The translations under genes were made by a program, and so were the position numbers. The notes below the pieces were generated by a model, which ran no database searches, was not told the origin of the DNA, and worked only from the letters and a program-made list of their open reading frames with translations. Source: Flavobacteriales bacterium (GTDB lineage: Bacteria > Bacteroidota > Bacteroidia > Flavobacteriales_F > PHOS-HE28). From it: a DNA stretch of 64,000 nucleotides. Positions within the stretch are counted from its first letter, which is position 1, and every line of letters begins with the position of its first letter. The stretch covers positions 1,929,750-1,993,749 of the forward strand of contig JADJXH010000003.1 in assembly GCA_016715895.1 (NCBI GenBank). The letters run 5' to 3'. Shown here piece by piece: positions 19,401 through 25,648 of this stretch.

Positions 19401-19699
19401 GCCGCTCCGCGCTCGCGCACGCGACCGAGGATCCGCTCGCCTGCTGCGATCCCGGCCTCCGGTCCGTTCACCTTGCGCTGCGCACGGGCGAACTTGTAGA
19501 GGTAGCGATGCAGGGAGTCCGCGTAGGGTGTGCCCGGCACCTCGCGCAGCTGGGCCTCCACTTCACGGATCACACCGGCGTGGTCCCCGGCCTCGTACAG
19601 GGCGCTGATGCGCGCATGGCGCGCGGCCACGGCCGCGAGGTCCTGCGCCGGCAGTGCAAAAGGCAGCGCTCCTGCGAGGAGGAACAGCCACCGGGTCAT
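16439..19699 (-). CDS. Membrane-anchored TPR-CHAT (caspase-fold) protein
   Basis: A 1086-residue protein with a signal peptide (MTRWLFLLAGALPFALPAQ), a long tetratricopeptide-repeat region (about 30-500), a linker with a short LPQAFP duplication, and a CHAT domain (about 690-1050). The CHAT domain has the caspase-like His in GVIHLGTHAE (near residue 906) and the Cys in LAVLTACETGSG (near 956), so both catalytic residues are present. A transmembrane helix (WIWLVMGVGACLALWLGW, about 1058-1078) and a basic tail follow, placing TPR and CHAT in the periplasm. The gene overlaps the upstream anti-sigma-like gene by 4 bp, and that gene overlaps an ECF sigma gene, so the three are co-translated. Peptidase activity and a role in sigma release are inferences. 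Confidence 0.85.
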   Translation of the reverse strand: MTRWLFLLAGALPFALPAQDLAAVAARHARISALYEAGDHAGVIREVEAQLREVPGTPYADSLHRYLYKFARAQRKVNGPEAGIAAGERILGRVRERGAARNELEALFDLSWVYYEAGQARECARVDSLAVLVADADPSIPFGQKGRARQYLAFDHSILGDHERSAHWAREALKQYGRADSVPAIQWAEAYTAVGVACWHLGRIREAEGQYARALEVLDDRTDEASIARRGSTYGNLGVLWQSAGDLPRALAYYQDALRQSDRLVRTTSDAFTRDEAIVSRSRTYLNLSTVYFELGDHGRARELLDLCWRDRSSVLAQDDPQLIAVKERFADLELGAGDAGNAFPLQLEYVRSAEERFGRSSEEYIRAAIKLGSILVRQGRYMAADSLFTRSIAACQKSRDPAIDPELARCVRERASMRARQGRWEEARTELQRARTILEGIHGSAHHQVAEVEIQLAEVAFEAGDPRGALGHAEEALRILNARVRAARSDPLPQAFPLPQAFPAPRLLPDAVYWKVRASRALAPAGHAHGDAWDADLDLAITALARNRSAVQDAASRLHLMAAQKRLFELAQEVAHDAYAEAPSSDRLERFLHLAEADRSVLLKARLNTFAGLRYAGLPDSLVAREQELIQALAIDADHPSSALGLDRREAELRDLLRMIAEQHPRYFALRHGEPTVTLKQVREKLVTPQRPLLAYTAHEEHLYILVIRSDTAILVRTDGKGLAADVRAFNESIGSRDAVRGIASAHRLHQRLIAPVADALTGGELLIIPDGPLHQVSFEALVDAPCVPSRMSEHVLLRRYAIAYLLSATTAVQFADLARERTGRTLALAPGFTDEVKRNYVERIADSTRIDRRFLSYVRQPFALSTAAGLGRSWSATLLLGSAASEQALRDRAADHGVIHLGTHAELHPSDPMYARLVLSKGGAEGGTDDDGYLHAYEIYELDLRAQLAVLTACETGSGREDVGEGVRSIGHSFAYAGCPSLVMALWSIDEKVSSEIVTRFYEHLADGLPKHEALRLAKLEHLDAAKDELLLPYYWAGLVLVGDVRPVQFERSFPWIWLVMGVGACLALWLGWRWWPRHRRSTR

Positions 19700-20424
19700 C
19701 GTGCCTTCAGCTGTTGCTTGATCGCACGGGCCTGATCGCCCCGCAAGGGATCCTCCTCCACCGGAAGGGCGGCGGCCTTGTCGGTCTCACCTGTGCGCAG
19801 GTAGGCCAGAAAGAGATACCACCGGGCCTTGTGGAGGAAGGGCGACGCAGGTGCGGCGGCCAGCGGTTCCAGGAGGGGGATGGCACCGGGCAGGTCACCT
19901 TCGGCCATCAAGGCGGCGGCGACGTAGTACTGAAGGGTATCGCTCCCGGGCCGCTCCTTCAGGAGGGAGGCCCAGCGCGAGCGGGCATCCGCATAGCGAC
20001 CCTCCTTGAAGGACACCATGGCATCCGCGAAGACCGGATCATCGGTGACGCTCATGGCCACCGGCAGGCCGGGATCCACCACGAAGTGCTCGGCGAAGAG
20101 CCGCTCGGGGTCCGAGGGCCGCAACATCCACCAAACGGCCACGCCAAGCAGCAAGGCGAAGCCCGCAGCGTACTTGAGCAGCCCGCCCCATGCGGGTCCT
20201 CCGCCTTTGCGCAGCTCCACCTCCCCGATCGCCTGCAACGTGCGCTGCAGCCCGCCCAGTTCAACGGCCAGGATGTGCTCGCGCTCCAGGTCCAGCTCGG
20301 CGCGCAGCGCCGGGTCCGAGGCCAGCCGCTGCTCGAATCCAGCGCGCTCCGCCGCGCTCATGCGGTCCAGCACGTAGGCCTCGATGGCCTCGAAGGTGGT
20401 CCGGTCCAGGGCTCCGTTGCTCAT
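19696..20424 (-). CDS. Anti-sigma-like membrane protein with periplasmic TPR region
   Basis: A 242-residue single-pass membrane protein. The N-terminal 80 residues are predicted cytoplasmic and resemble the helical core of anti-sigma factors (FEAIEAYVLDRMSAAERAGF, EQRLASDPALRAELDLE) without a zinc-binding HxxxCxxC motif. A transmembrane helix (LLKYAAGFALLLGVAVWWML, 82-101) follows, and then a periplasmic part with TPR-like repeats (FKEGRYADARSRWASLL, AALMAEGDLPGAIPLLEPL). It overlaps the sigma gene upstream and the CHAT gene downstream by 4 bp each. The position after an ECF sigma gene and the topology make it the likely regulator of that sigma factor. Binding is inferred, not seen. Confidence 0.75.
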   Translation of the reverse strand: MSNGALDRTTFEAIEAYVLDRMSAAERAGFEQRLASDPALRAELDLEREHILAVELGGLQRTLQAIGEVELRKGGGPAWGGLLKYAAGFALLLGVAVWWMLRPSDPERLFAEHFVVDPGLPVAMSVTDDPVFADAMVSFKEGRYADARSRWASLLKERPGSDTLQYYVAAALMAEGDLPGAIPLLEPLAAAPASPFLHKARWYLFLAYLRTGETDKAAALPVEEDPLRGDQARAIKQQLKAR

Positions 20425-20999
20425 CCCTGCTCGTGATCTTCGCCTCCGATGGCGTTCCGGTGCGCACGCAGTTTCATCATGCAGCGGTACTTGATGGTGC
20501 GGATGCTCTCCTCCTCCACGCCCAGTTCATGTGCGATGGTGGACAGGTCCTTCCGTTGGAAGTAGAACCGGTCCAGGACGGTGCGGCACTTGTCATCCAA
20601 CCGTTCATAGATGGCCCGGAGCCGGGTCAACCGGTCCTCCACGCCGTCGTCCGGCTCGAAGGCCGCTGCGTGCATGCGTTGATCGTGCACGACGTTCATG
20701 TGGCGGTGGGCGGCGGACCGGACGGTGTCCAGCCATTTGTTGCGGGCGATGCTGAAGAGGAGGGCGCCGGGGTCGGTGCCGGTGGACAGGGTGCCATCGC
20801 GGGCACGGAGCCAGAGCACGGTGATGGCCTCCTGGAACACGTCCCGTGCATCATCTCCCGTGCCTGAATTGGCCAGCACGAACCGCCGTACCGTACCGAA
20901 GTGCGCGGTATAGAGCGCACGGATGCTGGCGGGGTCGTTCCGCAGGAGGCCGATGAGCCGATCGTCGGCCAAAGGGCGGGAGTGCGCTGGCGTAGGCAC
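20421..20999 (-). CDS. ECF-type RNA polymerase sigma factor
   Basis: A sigma-70 family protein of 192 residues, the usual ECF length. Region 2 is seen as RALYTAHFGTVRRFVL, DDARDVFQEAITVLWLRARD and LLFSIARNKWLDTVRSA. Region 4 is seen as LDDKCRTVLDRFYFQRKDLS and IAHELGVEEESIRTIKYRCM with a helix-turn-helix. The GTG at 20999 is chosen because it gives normal ECF length. The frame stays open upstream to 21323, but that part runs across the divergent luxR-type gene and is not coding-like. It heads a three-gene operon with the anti-sigma-like and CHAT genes, all overlapping by 4 bp. Its target promoters are unknown, and the nearby inverted repeat at 21093-21133 may be one regulatory site. Confidence 0.88.
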   Translation of the reverse strand: MPTPAHSRPLADDRLIGLLRNDPASIRALYTAHFGTVRRFVLANSGTGDDARDVFQEAITVLWLRARDGTLSTGTDPGALLFSIARNKWLDTVRSAAHRHMNVVHDQRMHAAAFEPDDGVEDRLTRLRAIYERLDDKCRTVLDRFYFQRKDLSTIAHELGVEEESIRTIKYRCMMKLRAHRNAIGGEDHEQG

Positions 21000-21092
21000 G
21001 GGCTGGCCACGCGATGATACGGCGAAAGGCCGAGCGGGTCCATGGGTGGCGTTGGAACTGGCATCCGGATCATCATCGGGGAAGGTCGCGCA

Positions 21093-21133
21093 ATGTGAAC
21101 AGTGGGTTATTCTTTCCGCCCGATCGTTCACAT
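21093..21133. promoter_or_regulatory. Inverted repeat between divergent sigma and luxR-type genes
   Basis: ATGTGAAC (21093-21100) and GTTCACAT (21126-21133) form a perfect 8-bp inverted repeat with a 25-nt spacer in the 160-bp divergent intergenic region. This is a candidate operator for the LuxR-type protein encoded at 21160. A GGGTTATTCTTTC stretch between the arms could be a -7 region. Confidence 0.35.
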
Positions 21134-21159
21134 CCGCGGACCCATCCCGATGAAGGGGC

Positions 21160-21618
21160 ATGGAACGCACACTCCCCACCCCCTCGGCCAGGCCAACGGC
21201 CGTTAGCCGCCGGGTCGTGATCGCCGTGATCGACCTTCCGGACGGAGAGCCCGAGGGACCGATGGTCCGCAACGGCCACATGATCACCCTGGACGGTGCG
21301 ATGCCGGTGGAGGACCTCATCACCGGTCTGCTGAACCGACCGCCATGCGTGCCGATGCACCCAGGCGTGGAGCGTGTGCAGGTGCAGGTGATGCGGCACG
21401 AGGCTCGACAGGAGGTGCGCTTGAGCCCGCGTGAGCACCAGGTGCTGCAGGCGCTGGTGGCGGGGCTGAGCTACAAAATGATCGCGGACCGGCTGGGGAT
21501 CGGTTTCCAGACGGTAAGCACTCATCTGCGCCACATCTACACGAAATTGGGCGTACGCACCAACACCGAGGCCGTGGCGATGGCGCTGCGGTACGGACTG
21601 CTGGCGGCGCGCGCCTGA
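21160..21618 (+). CDS. LuxR/GerE-type DNA-binding regulator
   Basis: A 152-residue protein with a C-terminal LuxR-type helix-turn-helix (about residues 88-150): LSPREHQVLQALVAGLSYKM, IADRLGIGFQTVSTHLRHIY, TKLGVRTNTEAVAMALRYGL. The N-terminal 85 residues contain no receiver aspartate pocket or autoinducer domain that I recognise, so the input signal is unclear. It is divergent from the ECF sigma-CHAT operon and lies 26 bp upstream of a tandem array of secreted-protein genes. It may therefore control either. The start at ATG 21160 is the first in frame. Confidence 0.8.
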   Translation: MERTLPTPSARPTAVSRRVVIAVIDLPDGEPEGPMVRNGHMITLDGAMPVEDLITGLLNRPPCVPMHPGVERVQVQVMRHEARQEVRLSPREHQVLQALVAGLSYKMIADRLGIGFQTVSTHLRHIYTKLGVRTNTEAVAMALRYGLLAARA

Positions 21619-21644
21619 ACCCACGAACCAGAACCAAAAAGCAC

Positions 21645-22688
21645 ATGAACCATCGTACCCTCCTCCTAACCGCCCTGGCCTCCCTCGTGGGGGTCTCGGG
21701 CTCCGCGCAATTCGTACGAATTGTCGTACAAGGCACCGGTGCCCCCCAGGTCTTCTCTGACCTTGCCGCTGCGGTGGCGGCCGCCCAACCGGACGACCAC
21801 CTCTACCTGAGCGGTGGCACGTTCACGGTGTCCGGCAACATCGTGGTGGACAAACCGCTGCACTTCGTAGGCGCCGGCATCCACCCGGACAGCAGCAGCG
21901 TCACCACCATCACGACCATCAACACCTCCGGGGCCACCCAGGTGCACACCGCCGGCTCGGGCAGCAGCTTCACCGGCATCCGCTTCAGCAACACGATGCA
22001 GTATGGCGACGGGACGGCGAACTTCTCTCCCACCGGCATCGTCTTCCAGCGCTGCGAATTCAACTCGTACGCCCACCTCGGCGCTGGATCGGAGACGGTG
22101 ATCGACGAGTGCATCTTTCGCTTCCGCTTTTACGGCTACGATGGCACCGCCCTCGTAACGCGCTCGATCTTCACGTATTGGGGGAACGCCACGCATGCGC
22201 CGATCAGCGCGTTCGGCACCGGAGGCCTTACCATGGACCATTGCACGGTCATCGGTGGACGGATCACCAACAGCGCGAACTCGACCGTCAGCAACTGCAT
22301 TTTCACCCGGAACAGCAGTGCGCCGTTCTGGCAGAGCAGCGGATCGACCATTACGAACAATCTGTGCGTCTTCACCAGCCTGACGAGCAACATGACCCCG
22401 GGCGCCACGAACGGCAATGTGCTTGGCCTGAACGCGGCCGATAGCCTCTTCGTCAATGAGATCAGCGGCAACTACGAGTTCAGCGACGATCTGCACCTGG
22501 TGGCCGTGAGCCCGGGGGTCGGAATGGCCACGGACGGTACGGATGTCGGCGTGTACGGTACGACCACACCCTACAAGCCTGGCGCGGTACCCTTCAACCC
22601 GCACCTGCGCAGCGCTGTGGTGGATCCGACGACGAACATGAACGGCGAGCTACCGGTGAACATCCGCGTGGCCGCACAGACCCATTGA
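21645..22688 (+). CDS. Secreted right-handed beta-helix protein, module copy 1
   Basis: A 347-residue exported protein with a signal peptide (MNHRTLLLTALASLVGVSGSAQ). It begins FVRIVVQGTGAPQVFSDLAA, AVAAAQPDDHLYLSGGTFTV, the pattern of parallel beta-helix proteins of the pectate-lyase-like or 'right-handed beta-helix' group. Rungs such as IVFQRCEFNSYAHLG, ETVIDECIFRFRF and LTMDHCTVIGGRITNSAN follow. No catalytic residues are recognisable and there is no T9SS sorting domain. It ends LPVNIRVAAQTH. It is closely similar along its length to the product at 23493. The T9SS gene at 22692 starts 3 bp later, so the two form a unit. Confidence 0.78.
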   Translation: MNHRTLLLTALASLVGVSGSAQFVRIVVQGTGAPQVFSDLAAAVAAAQPDDHLYLSGGTFTVSGNIVVDKPLHFVGAGIHPDSSSVTTITTINTSGATQVHTAGSGSSFTGIRFSNTMQYGDGTANFSPTGIVFQRCEFNSYAHLGAGSETVIDECIFRFRFYGYDGTALVTRSIFTYWGNATHAPISAFGTGGLTMDHCTVIGGRITNSANSTVSNCIFTRNSSAPFWQSSGSTITNNLCVFTSLTSNMTPGATNGNVLGLNAADSLFVNEISGNYEFSDDLHLVAVSPGVGMATDGTDVGVYGTTTPYKPGAVPFNPHLRSAVVDPTTNMNGELPVNIRVAAQTH

Positions 22689-22691
22689 ACC

Positions 22692-23429
22692 ATGAAGCGG
22701 CTCCTTCTTCTTCCTGCGCTGCTCTCCACCGTATTCGCTGGAGCGCAGACCATCAACGAGCTCCGCTACTGGGTGAACGACGACCCGGCCACCCTGGCCA
22801 CCGCGGCCGTGGGGCCCGATGCCGACCTGAACCTGAGCGCCAGCTGGATGCTCCCCAATCTGCCCAAGGACTTCAACACGGTGACCTACCAGTTCAAGGA
22901 CAGCGATGGTCGATGGAGCGTCCCGCACACACTGCCCGTCCTGCGCAACACCGGCCTGGCGGACGGATACGCGTACTGGATCGACGACGCCATCGCCAAC
23001 GCCACGACAGGTTCGCTGGGTCCGGGGCAGGTGGTGGACCTGATCGCCGATCTCCCCATCGGGCTTCCGAGCGGGAACCACCTGTTCACCATCCAGTTCA
23101 GCTCCGCACAGGGCAGCTGGAGCGTACCCTTGACCACCGAGTTCTCCGTGGTCCTCGAGGTTCCGGAGCTTCCGGGCGTCACCGACCTCCTGCTCTTCCC
23201 CAACCCGATCACCCAGCAGCTCAGCCTCCGCCTTTCGACAGAGGAAGCACGGACCCTGGACCTGCAGGTGGTCGACCTACGGGGTGCGGTAGTGGCGGAC
23301 CTGAGCACCTGGAGCGTGAGCAGCACGGCCACGCGGAACTGGGACCTGTCCACCCTTGCCCCAGGGAACTATCTCCTGCGCTTCACCGGCGATGACGGGG
23401 TGGCTGCGATCCCCTTTGTCAAGGAGTGA
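22692..23429 (+). CDS. T9SS-sorted protein with two YW-DD repeats, module copy 1
   Basis: A 245-residue secreted protein. It has a signal peptide (MKRLLLLPALLSTVFAGAQ), two repeats of about 75 residues each carrying a [RA]YW[VI][ND]D start and an end like FNTVTYQFKDSDGRWSVPHT, and a T9SS type A sorting domain (LLLFPNPITQQLSLRLS to IPFVKE). The repeat resembles no enzyme I know. It is likely a binding or structural domain. The gene follows the beta-helix gene by 3 bp, and the pair is repeated downstream, where the second copy has three repeats. The T9SS domain predicts surface attachment or release. Confidence 0.78.
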   Translation: MKRLLLLPALLSTVFAGAQTINELRYWVNDDPATLATAAVGPDADLNLSASWMLPNLPKDFNTVTYQFKDSDGRWSVPHTLPVLRNTGLADGYAYWIDDAIANATTGSLGPGQVVDLIADLPIGLPSGNHLFTIQFSSAQGSWSVPLTTEFSVVLEVPELPGVTDLLLFPNPITQQLSLRLSTEEARTLDLQVVDLRGAVVADLSTWSVSSTATRNWDLSTLAPGNYLLRFTGDDGVAAIPFVKE

Positions 23430-23492
23430 CCGCGCACCGGAAGCTCACAGACTCCCTTTCACATCAAACAACAACTACAACCGTTCACCATC

Positions 23493-24557
23493 ATGGAACA
23501 TCGGAACACGCTCCTTCTTCTGACCGGCCTCCTCGCCGGGTCCGTCCATGCCCAATTGCAACGCGTCGTTGTGCAGGGTACGGGCGCACCCCAGGTCTTC
23601 AGCGACATCAACAGCGCGCTCGCCTCGGCCCAAGCCAACGACCGGCTCTACTTCAGTGGTGGCGCATTCATCTCTTCGACGGCGCTGACGATCGACATAC
23701 CCCTGCACTTCATCGGCGCCGGGATCCATCCGGACAGCACCGACGTGACCAGCACCACGGAGATCGCCACCACGACAGGGAACATCATCCTGACCACAGG
23801 CGCCAGTGGGAGCACCTTCACCGGTATCGTGCTGAACGCCTCAACGGGGATCCAGTACGGCACAAGCGGCACCGACGATAACCCTACCGGCATCCTCTTC
23901 CAGCGCTGCCGTCTGATGTGCGCATTCAACTTCACGCAGGACCAGTTCTCGACCTCCAGCACCACCTTCGACGAGTGCCTCATTCACAACAACTTCAATG
24001 GAGGCATTGGAGGTCCGGCCAACACCACGACGGCGACGTTCACCCGGTGCATCTTCGGGAACGCTGCTGGTACGGGAACGATCGGACAAGTGGGCAACCT
24101 GTTCATCAGTCATTGTGTGTTCCTTAACGAAGAGATCTGCCGCAACTCGGAGGGCGCCGTGATCGAGAACAGCATCTGCACCATGTCGAGTGCGCCGGTC
24201 TACCAAAGCAACAATGTCACCTTCACCAGTTGCCTCTTCAGCGGTGGCTCCTACACGGGCAATTCGACCGGGGAGGTGGTCATCAATTGCCAGTTGAACG
24301 TGTCGCCTTCGAGTCTTTTCGTGAATGAGACGGACAATGCCTTTCAGTTCACGGATGATCTGCACCTGGCGCCCGGGAGCGGTGGCATCGGGATGGCCAC
24401 GGACGGCACCGACATCGGCATCTACGGCAGCTCCTCACCCTACAAGCCCGGTGGTGTGCCATACAATCCGCACTTCCGCAGCGCGAGCATCGCTCCGGCC
24501 ACGGATCCGAACGGCGATCTACCCGTCAACATCCGCGTAGCGGCTCAACCCAACTAG
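23493..24557 (+). CDS. Secreted right-handed beta-helix protein, module copy 2
   Basis: A 354-residue paralogue of the product at 21645. It has a signal peptide (MEHRNTLLLLTGLLAGSVHAQ), then the same start LQRVVVQGTGAPQVFSDINS, the same LHFIGAGIHPDS motif, rung motifs ILFQRCRLMCAFNFTQ and TTTFDECLIHNNFNG, and the conserved end MATDGTDIGIYGSSSPYKPG, LPVNIRVAAQPN. Central rungs have diverged most, as expected for a binding face under different selection. No sorting domain is present. The stop is 3 bp before the partner T9SS gene, exactly as in copy 1. The 63-bp gap upstream shows no terminator, so both copies may be co-transcribed. Confidence 0.78.
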   Translation: MEHRNTLLLLTGLLAGSVHAQLQRVVVQGTGAPQVFSDINSALASAQANDRLYFSGGAFISSTALTIDIPLHFIGAGIHPDSTDVTSTTEIATTTGNIILTTGASGSTFTGIVLNASTGIQYGTSGTDDNPTGILFQRCRLMCAFNFTQDQFSTSSTTFDECLIHNNFNGGIGGPANTTTATFTRCIFGNAAGTGTIGQVGNLFISHCVFLNEEICRNSEGAVIENSICTMSSAPVYQSNNVTFTSCLFSGGSYTGNSTGEVVINCQLNVSPSSLFVNETDNAFQFTDDLHLAPGSGGIGMATDGTDIGIYGSSSPYKPGGVPYNPHFRSASIAPATDPNGDLPVNIRVAAQPN

Positions 24558-24560
24558 GAC

Positions 24561-25505
24561 ATGCGCTCCATTGTGCTCCTGCCTGCCCTGGCGGTCATGT
24601 GCTATGTTCAGGCGCAACAGATCGATGGCTACCGCTACTGGTACGATGACGATGTGGCCGCTGCCGTGACGACGGCGGTGAGCAACACCCCTGAGCTTGT
24701 GCTCGTGGATGGCTGGCCAACGTCGGGCCTGGGTCCAGGACATCACCGGGTCAGTGTGCAGATACGCGACACGGATGGGAACTGGTCGGTGCCTCAGACC
24801 CACCTCTTCACCCGTAGCGGATCGCCGATCACGGGCTACCGGTACTGGACGAATGATGATGTGTCGACCAGCATGACGGGCAGCATCGTCCCGAACACGG
24901 TGGTTCACTTGAACACCTTGGTGGATCCGGGAACGTTGCCGAACGACTTCAACACCGTGACGATCCAGTTCCGCGATGCTGATGGCGAGTGGACCGTTCC
25001 GCACACGACCTGGTCCGTCAAAGGGACCGGTGCGGTGGACGGCTATCAATACTGGATCGACGACGACATCGCCAACGCCACGACCAGTTCCATCGGACCT
25101 GCGGCCGTGGTCGATCTCATCGCCGGGCTTCCCATCATGACCACGACCGGGACCCACACCTTCACGATCCGCTTCAGCGGCGCGAACGGAACGTGGTCGG
25201 TCCCCTTGACCACGGAATTCTCCTTCATCACGGACGTCGAAGAACTGCCGGGGATCACCGATCTCCTGCTCTTCCCGAACCCGGTGACCGATCAGCTCGG
25301 GCTGCGGCTGACGACCAACGAGGCCCGCACCCTGAGCCTGCAGGTGCTCGACCTCTCTGGATCCGTCGTGGCCGACCTGAGCACCTGGAGCGTGAGCGCC
25401 ACGGCACACCGCAGCTGGGACATCAGCACGCTGGCAAGCGGGAGCTACATGCTCCGGATCACCGGCGAGCACGGAGCATGGACCACCCGGTTCGTGAAGC
25501 CATAA
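24561..25505 (+). CDS. T9SS-sorted protein with three YW-DD repeats, module copy 2
   Basis: A 314-residue paralogue of the product at 22692. It has a signal peptide (MRSIVLLPALAVMCYVQAQ), three repeats of about 75 residues (starts IDGYRYWYDDDVA, ITGYRYWTNDDVS, VDGYQYWIDDDIA; ends like IQFRDADGEWTVPHT) and a T9SS type A sorting domain (LLLFPNPVTDQLGLRLT to WTTRFVKP) nearly the same as in copy 1. The extra repeat relative to copy 1 shows unit gain or loss after duplication. A hairpin terminator follows at 25545-25574, closing the four-gene array. Confidence 0.78.
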   Translation: MRSIVLLPALAVMCYVQAQQIDGYRYWYDDDVAAAVTTAVSNTPELVLVDGWPTSGLGPGHHRVSVQIRDTDGNWSVPQTHLFTRSGSPITGYRYWTNDDVSTSMTGSIVPNTVVHLNTLVDPGTLPNDFNTVTIQFRDADGEWTVPHTTWSVKGTGAVDGYQYWIDDDIANATTSSIGPAAVVDLIAGLPIMTTTGTHTFTIRFSGANGTWSVPLTTEFSFITDVEELPGITDLLLFPNPVTDQLGLRLTTNEARTLSLQVLDLSGSVVADLSTWSVSATAHRSWDISTLASGSYMLRITGEHGAWTTRFVKP

Positions 25506-25544
25506 GGCGAAGAGCCGACCGGCGGAACCGCCGGGAAATCATGG

Positions 25545-25574
25545 GAAGGGCCGCTCCGCACGGGGCGGCCCTTC
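25545..25574 (+). terminator. Terminator, near copy of the one at 16402
   Basis: Stem GAAGGGCCGC/GCGGCCCTTC with loop TCCGCACGGG differs from the hairpin at 16402-16433 by one loop base. A shorter hairpin (CCGGC/GCCGG, 25519-25534) precedes it. Confidence 0.7.
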
Positions 25575-25648
25575 GCGCGTTGAACCGATCGGCACGCCGC
25601 GTGTACGGAGCGGGTGCACGGTGCCTTCCTTTGCACCGCTCCACACTC

